Positions 35,339-43,365 of a stretch of 64,000 bases of DNA are shown here, piece by piece. The position numbers and the translations under genes are program-made. Origin of the DNA: Pseudomonas rubra (lineage in GTDB: Bacteria > Pseudomonadota > Gammaproteobacteria > Pseudomonadales > Pseudomonadaceae); NCBI RefSeq assembly GCF_028656935.1, contig NZ_JAMDGZ010000029.1:46703-110702 (forward strand). The letters are read 5' to 3'. The number at the start of each line of letters is the position of its first letter. The stretch's first letter is position 1. The notes under the pieces were generated by a model. That model worked only from the letters and a program-made list of their open reading frames with translations. It made no database searches and was not told the DNA's origin.

Positions 35339-35671
35339 TCAGGCCAGTTGCCGCTCCTGCTTGATGCCCCAGCCCTCGATTTCACCGCCCAGCGGGGCAA
35401 TCACCGCTTCGAAATCCTGTTCGAACGCGTCGATACCGCCATAGGTTGCAAACATCACCTTGCTCAGCTCCAGATGCCAGGCGCCGTCATCGCGCTCGTG
35501 CACCTGGGCACTGAGTGATTCGCCGCGAAACTTTCCTGCCGCTCGCCGCGCCCGTGCCTCGTCCGGAAATACCGCATAAAACTCAATGGGATGAATTTGC
35601 GCGAAGTTGAACCCACCTTCTTTCATCCGACGCAAGACCGTGCTGCTGATGTCCTCGTATTGGCTGCTCAT
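35339..35671 (-). CDS. rraB: RraB family ribonuclease E inhibitor
   Basis: This 110-residue acidic protein has the RraB/DUF695-like pattern: the N-terminal helix with VLRRMKEGG, HPIEFYAVFPDEARARRAAGKFRG, then a beta-rich WHLELSKVMFATYGGIDAFEQDFEAVIAPLGGEIEGWG. RraB proteins bind the C-terminal region of RNase E and dampen mRNA decay. The single ATG at 35671 is supported by AGGAGG upstream. Its role in Pseudomonas is inferred from the family. Confidence 0.82.
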   Translation of the reverse strand: MSSQYEDISSTVLRRMKEGGFNFAQIHPIEFYAVFPDEARARRAAGKFRGESLSAQVHERDDGAWHLELSKVMFATYGGIDAFEQDFEAVIAPLGGEIEGWGIKQERQLA

Positions 35672-35861
35672 GAATCGTCCTCCTCACTACCGATGGATAG
35701 ACTTTCAGTGCAAAACGCACCTGCCCGCCACACAAGCCGTGCGGGGGCAATTCGAGCTGTTGCGTGACGTGGATCGGCAAGCCCGGGCAATCAGAAAAAA
35801 TCGCCCGACCTTGCCTGCAGCGTAGCGCCTGATCGCCCGGCGTGCCAGCCGGCATGCGGGT

Positions 35862-36098
35862 TCAGGGTGCTTGCGTGATGGCCGTTATCTCCACCCCGTT
35901 CTGCTCCTTCAGCCATTTGGCTGTGGGTGAGGTTTCGCGGTCCTGGAAATCATTGAGGTCCAGTTCACCCAGGACCGGATACAGATGGGAGCGAATCAGC
36001 CGCGCCGCCTCTTCGAGGCTCGGCTCAAACTCTGCGGTGAGCGGCAGCGTGGTGCGCTCGCCCTTCTGGTCAACAAAGGTAACGACCCAGTCTTTCAT
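35862..36098 (-). CDS. Small conserved protein of unknown function
   Basis: This 78-residue protein starts MKDWVVTFVDQKGERTTLPLTAEFEPSLEEAARLIRSHLYPVL and continues through a charged segment with LDLNDFQDRE to VEITAITQAP. It is a mixed alpha/beta small cytoplasmic protein without cysteines or known motifs. An AGGAGAGTCC site precedes the ATG at 36098. It is flanked by rraB and the Tli4-like gene, all on the minus strand but with sizeable gaps (190 and 73 bases). Confidence 0.7.
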   Translation of the reverse strand: MKDWVVTFVDQKGERTTLPLTAEFEPSLEEAARLIRSHLYPVLGELDLNDFQDRETSPTAKWLKEQNGVEITAITQAP

Positions 36099-36171
36099 TG
36101 GACTCTCCTGTGTACCGATGTTCAGGGTGAATCTGGCCTACCTTCCGTTGACCTCGCCGAGAGGCGGTTGT

Positions 36172-37506
36172 TCAGTCGTCTTGCGGCTCGAAGCGGTGAC
36201 CACCCGGCAGCGCGCGGATGCTTTGCAGCGTGCGCAGAAAATCGTCCCTGGAGGGCTCGAACGCAAGCGGCGGCTCGGCGTGTTCGTTGATCACTCCCAG
36301 CACCACGGTGGGCTGGTACTCGGTGGACAAGACACCGGCGACCATCCTGAACGTTTCAGCGGCCGCCGGCTCGAAACTGTCAGGGTCATAAGCGCGAAAG
36401 CGTGCGCCGCCGAACCTGCCCTTGGCGGCACCGATCCGCACGCTGGAGGGCCCGAACTTGTCGACACTGAGCTGCATGGGAAACGGGTTGGCAATCAGTC
36501 GATCCAGCAGCATCGGCACCATCTCGACGGCCTTGTCGCTGTCACTGCTCATGCTCAGGCGGTGCAGCAGCGTGGGATTGTCTGCCGGGTTGAGGCCCAG
36601 GGTGATGGCATGTCGCGGTGTGCCATCGTCGGCGATGAAGCCGTAGGGCACACAGAAGCCGTTGTCCTGGGGGATTTCGTATTGCTTGCGGGTGCGGAAC
36701 GCGGCCAGCACAGCACGCGCCCTGGGCTCCAGCCGGGCCAGCGCAGCGGAGTCTGTAGCCGTATTGGCGCCACTGTAGAATTTGAAACGGTAGATGCGTT
36801 GCTCACGCCACAGGTAGGCAGTCAGATTGCCTGCATACCAGTTTGCAGAGGCATCCGGTACACCCAGCTCGATAAAGCGCTCATGTTCGTACTCTGTATC
36901 GGTCGGCCACTGCGCTTGCTCCTTGAAGAAGGCATCGCGCTCGACCTGCAACTTCGCCACCGGCCGCCCCTCGGCAGTAAATTGCTTGATCATGTCGTCA
37001 AGCACCACCAGCTGGGAATTCACGTAGCCTATGCGCTCAAGCTTTTCACGCAAGTCGAAATACTGATCACTCAGGGCCCTGTAGCGCGTTTCATCGTCAC
37101 GGGCCGCAATCATGGCGGCATCCAGCGCCTCCATCTGTGCCTTCACCACCCGTTCCTGCGCCGGGTTACGGGTAAGGCTCTGCACATAGCGGATCTGCTC
37201 GTAGAGTGCACGGGTGGTCAACGGACTGACCTCGATGTCGACCAGAAAGGGCAGCTCGCCAGTCACCCCTTCGCCGTAGGCAATCTGCTTGTCCCCGGGG
37301 GTGATCGTGGGGTCGGGGAGCTCGAAATTGTAGTATTGCCAGTAACCACTGGAAAGGTGCCAGGCAATGTCCTTGGGCACATCGAACTGCACCCGGCCGA
37401 TGCATTCGGTGCGCCAGCCGGGGGGCGTCTGGTAATCCGGCGGCGCCACTTCGGCCATTGCCAACAGTGAATGGCACAGGCAGGCAATCAAAACCAACAC
37501 TCGCAC
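36172..37506 (-). CDS. Periplasmic Tli4-family T6SS immunity-like protein (orphan)
   Basis: This 444-residue exported protein has the two-part layout of Tli4, the P. aeruginosa immunity protein against the Tle4 phospholipase. The first part (about 25-200) starts with PGWRTECIGRVQFDVP and includes PLTTRALYEQIRYVQSLTRNPAQ; the second has FCVPYGFIADDGT and a late beta-rich segment ending in GGHRFEPQDD. The GTG at 37506 has AAGGAT seven bases upstream and gives a clean signal peptide ending AMA, so I prefer it to the ATG 22 codons earlier. No Tle4 lipase or VgrG gene is adjacent, making it an orphan. It could neutralise foreign effectors or have another periplasmic role. Confidence 0.75.
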   Translation of the reverse strand: MRVLVLIACLCHSLLAMAEVAPPDYQTPPGWRTECIGRVQFDVPKDIAWHLSSGYWQYYNFELPDPTITPGDKQIAYGEGVTGELPFLVDIEVSPLTTRALYEQIRYVQSLTRNPAQERVVKAQMEALDAAMIAARDDETRYRALSDQYFDLREKLERIGYVNSQLVVLDDMIKQFTAEGRPVAKLQVERDAFFKEQAQWPTDTEYEHERFIELGVPDASANWYAGNLTAYLWREQRIYRFKFYSGANTATDSAALARLEPRARAVLAAFRTRKQYEIPQDNGFCVPYGFIADDGTPRHAITLGLNPADNPTLLHRLSMSSDSDKAVEMVPMLLDRLIANPFPMQLSVDKFGPSSVRIGAAKGRFGGARFRAYDPDSFEPAAAETFRMVAGVLSTEYQPTVVLGVINEHAEPPLAFEPSRDDFLRTLQSIRALPGGHRFEPQDD

Positions 37507-37591
37507 GCAAAAATCCTTTTTTGATGGGCGCCATTGCAGCCCCACGTTTGCTGAGGCGCGCGATTTGAGCATTCATGGCCCAAAAAGCCAA

Positions 37592-37611
37592 GACCCCGGC
37601 AAGCCGGGGTC
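37592..37611 (-). terminator. Terminator after the LtaS-like gene
   Basis: GACCCCGGC-AA-GCCGGGGTC is a perfect 9-bp stem followed, in the minus direction, by TTGGCTTTTTGG. It lies 24 bases past the stop of the phosphoglycerol transferase gene. Confidence 0.85.
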
Positions 37612-37635
37612 CTGTTTACTGCGCCAGCAACATGG

Positions 37636-39717
37636 TTATTCCGGCGTGCCGTGTACTACACCGGCAGTGTTATCCAGCAGGCTCTTGGTTGCCGTCTGGA
37701 TGAACGACTCAAGCTTTTGCAGCAACTCCGGCTGGTCCGGGCTTTCAATCAGCTCGGCCTTGAAGTTGGCACCCAGCTCGTAGCGGTACATGCGTGGCGT
37801 CATGTCCTTGGACTCGATCAGGATGCGATCACCTCTGATCAGGCCAACGATCTGCTCGCTACCCGACGGCTTGATCATGCCGAAGCCTGGATCACCGGCC
37901 GGCAGGTTGAGCAGGTCACGGCCCCAGCACTGGTGACGGGTTTCGCCGCCCAGGCGGCCCATGATGGTCGGCACGATGTCGATCTGGGTACCGACGGTGT
38001 GGTTGAGCGCACCGAACTTCTCCTGGATACCCGGAGCGATCAGCAGCAGCGGCACGTTGAAGCGCCCCAGGTCCATCTCGGTGACCTGCTGTTGGTTGCC
38101 AAAGCCATGGTCGCCGACGATGACGAACAGGGTTTCCTTGAAGTAAGGCTCCTTGCGCGCCTTCTCGAAGAACTGGCCCAGGGCCCAGTCGGAGTAGCGC
38201 ATGGCGGTAAGGTGCTCGTCCAGGCGGCCCTGCCCCGTGACCTTCTCAACCGGCAGATCCGCGGGCAGCGCATACGGCGTGTGGTTGGACAGGGTCTGCA
38301 GCAGCGCGTAGATCGGCTTCTTGCCATCGTGCTTGGCCAGTTCCTCGTTGCCGCGATCGAGCATGTCCTGGTCGGACACACCCCAGGTCGGGTCGGAGAA
38401 CACCGGATTGACGAAGTCGTTACGGCCGATGAAGGTGGTCATGCCCTGGTTGCCGAAGAAACCGGACTGGTTGTCCCAGGCGAAGTCGCCGTTGTAGACA
38501 TACACGTCGTCGTAGTCACGCGCGCTAAGCAGCGCCGGCAGGCCCGACAGCTTGTGGCCGCCTTCCGGGGTCTGCATCAGGTATTCGAAGCCTGGCAGGT
38601 TCGGGTAGCAGGCCATGGTGGCGAACATACCCTGGTGGGTATGGGTACCGTTGGAGAAGAAGCGGTCGAACAGCAAGCCCTCTTTCGCCAGCTTGTCGAA
38701 GTACGGGGTGATGTTGTGCGGACTGCCCAGGGCGCCTACCGAGTGACCGGCGAAGCTCTCCATGAGGATCACCACGACGTTCTTGATCGGCAGGGTGTTG
38801 CCCGCCGGCGGGGTGAAGTCGCGGCGCACGGCGGCGCTGTCGGCATCGACCAGCTTGTCGTTGGGTGTCAGCAGCATGTCGCGCACGGTCTGGGTGGCCA
38901 GGCCCTGCTCGATGGTCGACTTCCAGACATTGGCGCGGTCTTCACCGAAACGGCTCTTGGCCGCATCGATCAGGGTCAGGGTGCCGTTCAGACCCAACTG
39001 GTTGACGAAGTTCGAGTCCGTGGTGAAGGCATCGCCCCAACGCATGGGCGGGCCCTGGCGCAGGGTGCCGCGAGCGGCAATGACCGCCACCAGCAGGATC
39101 ATGAAGAACACCACGCCGCGCACATACCAGGGCGCTACGCTGCGCGTACCCACTTGGCTTTCATACACGCCACGGGGCCGGGTCAGGCGATCGATGCCCT
39201 TGAACAGCAGGCTCAGCAGCCAGGTGCCGAAGGCCCAGGCCAGCAGATAGCGTACCACCGGGAAGCCGTACCAGAGCATGCTCAGCACGGTTTTCGGGTC
39301 TTCCTTGACGTACTGGAACACCAGGCCGTTGAGGCGCTGGTGGAACTCGCGATAGAAGTCCATCTCCATCAGGCCGAGGAACATGACGATGCTCGAAGCG
39401 ATGGTCAGCCAAGCCCGGAACAGGCCGCGTGCAGCCATGGCCCGGGCGCTGAGGATCGCCAGCAGCAGCGGAATGCTCAGGTACACCACGACCCGCAGGT
39501 CGAAGCGCAGGCCATTGAGGAAACCCTCGGCTACCGTCGACATCGGCGTGTCGCCAATCATGTCGCTGTTGTAGACCAGCAAGGCCAGGCGGACCAGGCT
39601 GAGCATCAGCATGATCACCAGGCCGCACAGCAGGGTGTAGACCAAGTGTGATTTCAGCGTCGTTTGCAACGGGCGCGACGCAGCCCGCTGTTGACTCAAG
39701 GCGTCCGTGTTAGCCAT
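37636..39717 (-). CDS. LtaS-like inner membrane phosphoglycerol transferase (sulfatase fold)
   Basis: This 693-residue protein has five N-terminal membrane spans (about residues 25-215) and a large periplasmic sulfatase-type domain. Active site elements: VVVILMESF (metal-binding Glu320), the nucleophile region SNGTHTHQGMFA (Thr358 or Thr360), and VIVGDHGFG near the C-terminal third. In Gram-positives LtaS makes lipoteichoic acid; Gram-negative relatives such as OpgB/OpgE/EptA-like enzymes add phosphoglycerol or phosphoethanolamine to periplasmic glucans or lipids. Decoration of osmoregulated glucans is therefore the likeliest role. It is monocistronic and ends at a strong terminator. Confidence 0.85.
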   Translation of the reverse strand: MANTDALSQQRAASRPLQTTLKSHLVYTLLCGLVIMLMLSLVRLALLVYNSDMIGDTPMSTVAEGFLNGLRFDLRVVVYLSIPLLLAILSARAMAARGLFRAWLTIASSIVMFLGLMEMDFYREFHQRLNGLVFQYVKEDPKTVLSMLWYGFPVVRYLLAWAFGTWLLSLLFKGIDRLTRPRGVYESQVGTRSVAPWYVRGVVFFMILLVAVIAARGTLRQGPPMRWGDAFTTDSNFVNQLGLNGTLTLIDAAKSRFGEDRANVWKSTIEQGLATQTVRDMLLTPNDKLVDADSAAVRRDFTPPAGNTLPIKNVVVILMESFAGHSVGALGSPHNITPYFDKLAKEGLLFDRFFSNGTHTHQGMFATMACYPNLPGFEYLMQTPEGGHKLSGLPALLSARDYDDVYVYNGDFAWDNQSGFFGNQGMTTFIGRNDFVNPVFSDPTWGVSDQDMLDRGNEELAKHDGKKPIYALLQTLSNHTPYALPADLPVEKVTGQGRLDEHLTAMRYSDWALGQFFEKARKEPYFKETLFVIVGDHGFGNQQQVTEMDLGRFNVPLLLIAPGIQEKFGALNHTVGTQIDIVPTIMGRLGGETRHQCWGRDLLNLPAGDPGFGMIKPSGSEQIVGLIRGDRILIESKDMTPRMYRYELGANFKAELIESPDQPELLQKLESFIQTATKSLLDNTAGVVHGTPE

Positions 39718-39902
39718 GAATTGGAAGATCCCTAGGGTTCAGGTTCAAGGAAGGCGGTAAAACGAATCGGCAAATGTGCCCTAAACGCGAGTGCGTTGCA
39801 CGGTCATTCGGCGAACGGATAATTGCGCGGGCAAATTGTCGGCAATCGTTTGTGAAAATTTCGTAATAGAATCAAAGTCATCCACATTGGGATCATTACG
39901 CC

Positions 39903-40376
39903 ATGTTTTATCGCTACCTCCCAAGCCCGCTTGGCCCACTGTTGCTGGCAGGTGACGAACAGGGCTTGCGCCTGCTGCACATGGACGCCGCCCAGCCGTG
40001 GGAACTGGCCGAGGACTGGCAGCCGGCCAGCAGCCAGCTGGACGATGTGGCGCGCCAGCTGGACCAATACTTTGCCCGTCAGCGCGAACGCTTCGACGTA
40101 CGCCTGGCACCCCGGGGCACGCCGTTCCAGCAGCAAGTCTGGCAGGCGCTGCAGCGTATCCCCTATGGCACCACCTGCAGCTACGGTGAGCTTGCCCTGG
40201 ACATTGGCAACCCCAAATCGGTGCGGGCAGTGGGCACCGCCAATGGCGCCAACCCGATTGCAATCATCATTCCCTGTCATCGGGTGATTGGTAGCAACGG
40301 CACCCTCACCGGGTTTGCCGGGGGGATCGAGCGCAAACAGATACTGCTGGAACTGGAAGGGACCTGGTTGATCTGA
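39903..40376 (+). CDS. ogt: Methylated-DNA-protein cysteine methyltransferase
   Basis: This 157-residue suicide repair protein moves alkyl groups from O6-alkylguanine onto its own cysteine. The acceptor is Cys125 in the invariant PCHRVIG (124-130), preceded by the DNA-binding helix-turn-helix (TPFQQQVWQALQRIPYGTTCSYGELA) and the Asn hinge VGTANGANP. It lacks the Ada N-terminal domain, so it is of the constitutive Ogt type. It is divergent from the LtaS-like gene, with 185 AT-rich bases between, and is followed by a REP element. Confidence 0.95.
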   Translation: MFYRYLPSPLGPLLLAGDEQGLRLLHMDAAQPWELAEDWQPASSQLDDVARQLDQYFARQRERFDVRLAPRGTPFQQQVWQALQRIPYGTTCSYGELALDIGNPKSVRAVGTANGANPIAIIIPCHRVIGSNGTLTGFAGGIERKQILLELEGTWLI

Positions 40377-40381
40377 AGATC

Positions 40382-40405
40382 ATCGCGGGGCAAGCCCGCT
40401 CCTAC
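40382..40405. repeat. Single REP element
   Basis: ATCGCGGGGCAAGCCCGCTC followed by CTAC lies between the convergent ogt and PLD-N genes, occupying almost the whole 25-base gap. Confidence 0.9.
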
Positions 40406-40593
40406 AACCGTACATTGCCCCGCGGCCCAGCAATCGCCCAGATGATCAGGCCCAGCACTGGCAGCAGTAGAATCAGCAGGACCCAGAGAATCTTGGCCCC
40501 ACCGCTGGCACCGCTTTTGATCACATTGATGATCGCCCAGATATCCAGGGCAAGGATGATCAGCCCAACCAGGCTGTTGAACGTAGAGCCCAT
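40402..40593 (-). CDS. PLDc_N-type small membrane protein
   Basis: This 63-residue protein has two hydrophobic spans (about 8-28 and 37-58) linked by KSGASGGAKILWVLLILLLPVLG, the PLDc_N/phospholipase-D-N-terminal pattern usually found before cardiolipin synthase domains but here free-standing. The ATG at 40593 has a GGGAGC site. Its function is unknown; such stand-alone copies are common membrane stress-type proteins. It is divergent from the ZIP transporter gene. Confidence 0.82.
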   Translation of the reverse strand: MGSTFNSLVGLIILALDIWAIINVIKSGASGGAKILWVLLILLLPVLGLIIWAIAGPRGNVRL

Positions 40594-40721
40594 GGTATCG
40601 CTCCCTTGATCGAGTCTGCCCTCAGAATAGCTGGCTATCAGCCCCATAGAGGCGAATCGTTCGCCGCAGCCTGACAGCACTGGTTACACTCGGTGCATTG
40701 AATTGCCACCGTGAGGCCCCT

Positions 40722-41654
40722 ATGCCACCCGCCCACAGCCCTGCCCCCCTGCCACTCTGGAACGCCTGGCTGCAGCAGGCACAAAGCAGCCCGTGGCTCA
40801 GCGCAGGCTTGGGCCTGAGCCTGCTGGCGGTAATCGGCCTGCTGATTGCCAGTGCCTGGAACGCCGTGCAGGGCAATCACCAAGAAAACCTGCACATGGC
40901 CCTGCTCGGTGGCCTCGCAGGGTTTGCCGCCACAGCCCTTGGCGCGGTCATGGCCGTGGTGCTGCGCGAGATCAGCGCCCGCACCCAGGATGTGATGCTC
41001 GGCTTTGCCGCCGGCATGATGCTCGCCGCCAGTTCGTTCTCGCTGATTCTGCCCGGGCTCGACGCTGCCCGCGAAATCACTGGCAACGGACCTTACGCGG
41101 CGCTGACAGTGGTGGTGGGAATGGGCCTGGGCGTACTGTTGATGCTCGGCCTCGACCGCTTCACCCCACACGAACATGAAAGCACCGGCCCTTGCGGCCC
41201 GCAGGCGGAGCGGATCAACCGGGTGTGGCTGTTCGTGCTGGCGATCACCCTGCACAATCTGCCCGAAGGCATGGCCATCGGTGTCAGCTTTGCCAATGGA
41301 GACCTCAATGTCGGCCTGCCGTTGACCAGCGCCATCGCCATCCAGGACATTCCCGAAGGCCTGGCCGTGGCCCTGGCGCTGCGCGCAACCGGGCTTTCGA
41401 CCTTCAAAGCGGCATTGGTGGCGATCGGTTCGGGCCTGATGGAGCCCATTGGTGCGGTGATCGGCCTGGGCATCTCCACCGGCTTTGCCATTGCCTACCC
41501 GGTGAGCATGGGCCTGGCGGCCGGGGCAATGATCTTTGTGGTGTCCCACGAAGTGATCCCGGAAACCCACCGCAACGGCCACCAGACCTCGGCAACCCTG
41601 GGCCTGATGGGCGGCTTTGCGGTGATGATGTTCCTCGATACCGCCCTGGGTTAA
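40722..41654 (+). CDS. ZIP family divalent metal transporter
   Basis: This 310-residue transporter has about eight membrane spans and the two metal-site motifs of ZIP proteins: HNLPEG (178-183) in span 4 and QDIPEG (208-213) in span 5, plus a histidine-bearing loop (FTPHEHEST) and a late SHEVIPE. It imports zinc or other divalent metals such as iron or manganese. The extra N-terminal span places it with GufA-type members. The ATG at 40722 has a GAGG site. Its last 4 bases overlap the next, convergent gene. Confidence 0.92.
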   Translation: MPPAHSPAPLPLWNAWLQQAQSSPWLSAGLGLSLLAVIGLLIASAWNAVQGNHQENLHMALLGGLAGFAATALGAVMAVVLREISARTQDVMLGFAAGMMLAASSFSLILPGLDAAREITGNGPYAALTVVVGMGLGVLLMLGLDRFTPHEHESTGPCGPQAERINRVWLFVLAITLHNLPEGMAIGVSFANGDLNVGLPLTSAIAIQDIPEGLAVALALRATGLSTFKAALVAIGSGLMEPIGAVIGLGISTGFAIAYPVSMGLAAGAMIFVVSHEVIPETHRNGHQTSATLGLMGGFAVMMFLDTALG

Positions 41655-42181
41655 ACGTGCACCGCAACCCGCAGCGCTTCCAGGGCTGGCGCTGCGGCGA
41701 TACCAACTTCGGCGCACAATTCCAGTACCCGTGGCAGGTCAGCATTGCCGACCAGTACCATCTGCAGTTCATCATCGAGCAATTGGCTGAGGTTCATCAG
41801 CACATAACCGCCGGCGTCCTTGTTCATTGCGCCCATCTGCACCTGGATGCGGTTGAGTGCGGTCAGCGCCTCGACCTTGGCCAACTGCTTGGGTTTGAGG
41901 TTGAACGCCACGCTCTTGTCGAAGGAGTCGACGATCTGGGCGAACAGGTCCTGGTAGGTATCGGCCTGGAACAGCACGGTATCGGGCAGGCTGCCGACGA
42001 CAATCCACTCACCCAAAGGGATCGGGAAGCTGTCGTCGTAGTTGATGTCCGGGTTAGCGGCGAGAAACGCCTGCGGATCGGCGTAGGCCTGGGCGGCTTC
42101 GTCGGCGATGCGCGCGATGTCTTCCTCGCGCATGCAGCCAGCGCTGATTTTGCCGATGAGTTCGACCAATTGGGATTTCAT
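41651..42181 (-). CDS. Conserved cytoplasmic protein of unknown function
   Basis: This 176-residue soluble protein begins MKSQLVELIGKISAGCMREEDIARIADEAAQAYADP. It has a central beta-rich part (EWIVVGSLPDTVLFQADTYQDLFAQIVDSFDKSVAFNLKP) and a helical end (DLPRVLELCAEVGIAAAPALEALRV). No catalytic motif, signal peptide or membrane span is seen and I recognise no family. It is convergent with the ZIP gene (4-base overlap) and 60 bases downstream of the ankyrin gene on the same strand. Confidence 0.75.
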   Translation of the reverse strand: MKSQLVELIGKISAGCMREEDIARIADEAAQAYADPQAFLAANPDINYDDSFPIPLGEWIVVGSLPDTVLFQADTYQDLFAQIVDSFDKSVAFNLKPKQLAKVEALTALNRIQVQMGAMNKDAGGYVLMNLSQLLDDELQMVLVGNADLPRVLELCAEVGIAAAPALEALRVAVHV

Positions 42182-42241
42182 GAAGGGGCCCTGCGACGCT
42201 GAAAAAAGTCGCCAAGGATAGCCGCAAAAGGCCCCCAGGGG

Positions 42242-42766
42242 TTAGCCGAGCAGCTTGAGCAACTGCTCGGTGGTCTGGGCTGCGCCCATGGTTTGCGCCG
42301 CACCCAGGGCATCAGTGCCACGGGCGTCGCAATGACGAGGGTTGGCGCCCTTGGCCAAGAGATAGTCGACGATCACGGTGCGGTTGAACATTGCCGCCAT
42401 CATCAGCGCAGTACGGCCATCGGCGGACGTGCCGTCAATCTCGGCGCCCCTCTCCACCAGCAGTTGGACCATCTCCAGGTCGCCTTTGAACGCAGCGCCC
42501 GCGATGGGCAACTGACCCTTGTCATTGGCGATTTGCGGGTCCGCATCATGATCGAGCAGCACCGTAACGGCATCCCGATGCCCGTGGTAGCTGGCAAGCA
42601 TCAGCAAGGTATCGCCATTGCCATTGCGCAGGTTCACCGCCAGCCCATTCTCCAGCAGGCGCCCAAGCATCGCCGCATCGCCTTTGCGCGCGCGATCGAA
42701 GACCTCCTCGGCGAACGCTGCCGCCTCGTCGTCGTTCATGGGCGTGGGGCTACGTTGGTCAGACAT
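42242..42766 (-). CDS. Ankyrin repeat protein
   Basis: This 174-residue protein is made of about four ankyrin repeats after a 35-residue helical start. The repeats show the TxLMLASYHGHRDAVTVLLDHDADP, LPIAGAAFKGDLEMVQLLVERGAEI and TALMMAAMFNRTVIVDYLLAKGANP patterns. It has no signal peptide, unlike the periplasmic AnkB next to catalase. The ATG at 42766 follows a strong AGGAGGT site. Repeats of this kind mediate protein-protein contact; the partner is unknown. The 273-base stretch upstream (42767-43039) holds the DUF3509 promoter region. Confidence 0.9.
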   Translation of the reverse strand: MSDQRSPTPMNDDEAAAFAEEVFDRARKGDAAMLGRLLENGLAVNLRNGNGDTLLMLASYHGHRDAVTVLLDHDADPQIANDKGQLPIAGAAFKGDLEMVQLLVERGAEIDGTSADGRTALMMAAMFNRTVIVDYLLAKGANPRHCDARGTDALGAAQTMGAAQTTEQLLKLLG

Positions 42767-42876
42767 GGGGAACCTCCTGGCTATCGGAAAGACCCAAGTC
42801 TTGGTCAGGGAGCGCGTGGGGTCAATTGTGGATAAGTCATGGCGGTGACAGTAGAAATCTATTGGTCGCACAACCA

Positions 42877-42919
42877 TGCAAAATGCACTGTGCAAAATGC
42901 ACGGCCATGCAGAACGCAC
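42877..42919. repeat. Three tandem copies of a TGCAAAATGCAC element
   Basis: TGCAAAATGCAC occurs at 42877-42888 and 42891-42902, and a close copy TGCAGAACGCAC at 42908-42919 (starts 14 and 17 bases apart). Each exact copy contains the palindrome TGCA-AAA-TGCA. They lie 120 to 160 bases before the DUF3509 gene in an AT-rich region and look like an operator array. Confidence 0.6.
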
Positions 42920-43039
42920 GGTAACGTCCTGCAAGATCATCTATAAGATATTGATTTATAAGCATTTAATTTATTTTAAAAGCTGGCACAGTCGCTGCAC
43001 CCATCACTCCATGTCTGCCACTAACAGTCAGGAGTTGAT

Positions 43040-43312
43040 ATGGACCTCATCCAGGAAAAATTCGCCTCGGTATTCAGCGCTCATGAAGTGACCACCCAGG
43101 CGCGCCCCGACGGTGGAATTCTGCTGACCCTGCGCGCAGCCGACGGCACCCAGACCCGGCGCTCGATTTCTTATGCACAACTGCACAGTGCCGAACAGTT
43201 GTCGTGGGCGATCAGTGCGATTCGCCGCGACTTGGCCGAACAGGCCAGTGAGTTGCCGGTGATTACAATGTTGCAGAGCCAGCAGCGGTTTGCTTTGCCG
43301 ACTTATCGGTAA
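43040..43312 (+). CDS. DUF3509 family small protein
   Basis: This 90-residue protein has the DUF3509 pattern: MDLIQEKFASVFSAHEVTTQARPDGGILLTLR, a mixed basic/acidic middle with ISYAQLHSAEQLSWAISAIRRDLAEQ, and a short beta-rich end. The family is confined to pseudomonads, with several paralogues per genome, and has no known function. The ATG is preceded by AGGAG. Its promoter region holds three tandem TGCA-palindromic elements, suggesting specific control. Confidence 0.88.
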   Translation: MDLIQEKFASVFSAHEVTTQARPDGGILLTLRAADGTQTRRSISYAQLHSAEQLSWAISAIRRDLAEQASELPVITMLQSQQRFALPTYR

Positions 43313-43317
43313 GCAGT

Positions 43318-43356
43318 AGCCCGCTCCCACCCGTGGGAGCGGGCTTGCCCCGCGAT
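43318..43356. repeat. Closely spaced inverted REP pair forming a 13-bp hairpin
   Basis: AGCCCGCTCCCAC and GTGGGAGCGGGCT meet with only CC between them and continue into CTTGCCCCGCGAT on the right. The pair lies between the DUF3509 gene and the convergent ARD-like gene and may also terminate transcription. Confidence 0.9.
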
Positions 43357-43365
43357 AGCGATTAC

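Noticed and set aside
33877..35364. 495-codon open frame on the plus strand
   Set aside because: It mirrors the ATP-grasp gene codon by codon; the minus-strand gene has family motifs and a perfect ribosome site.
37651..39651. 666-codon open frame on the plus strand
   Set aside because: It is antisense to the LtaS-like gene; composition (Val, Gln, His rich) is that of a shadow frame.
42877..42919. Reading the TGCAAAATGCAC copies as a CRISPR array
   Set aside because: The units are only 12 bases, spacers 2-5 bases, and no cas genes exist in the window.
43318..43345. The 13-bp hairpin as a plain intrinsic terminator
   Set aside because: It has no T-run and is made of two REP copies; termination may be a side effect, so it was listed as a repeat.
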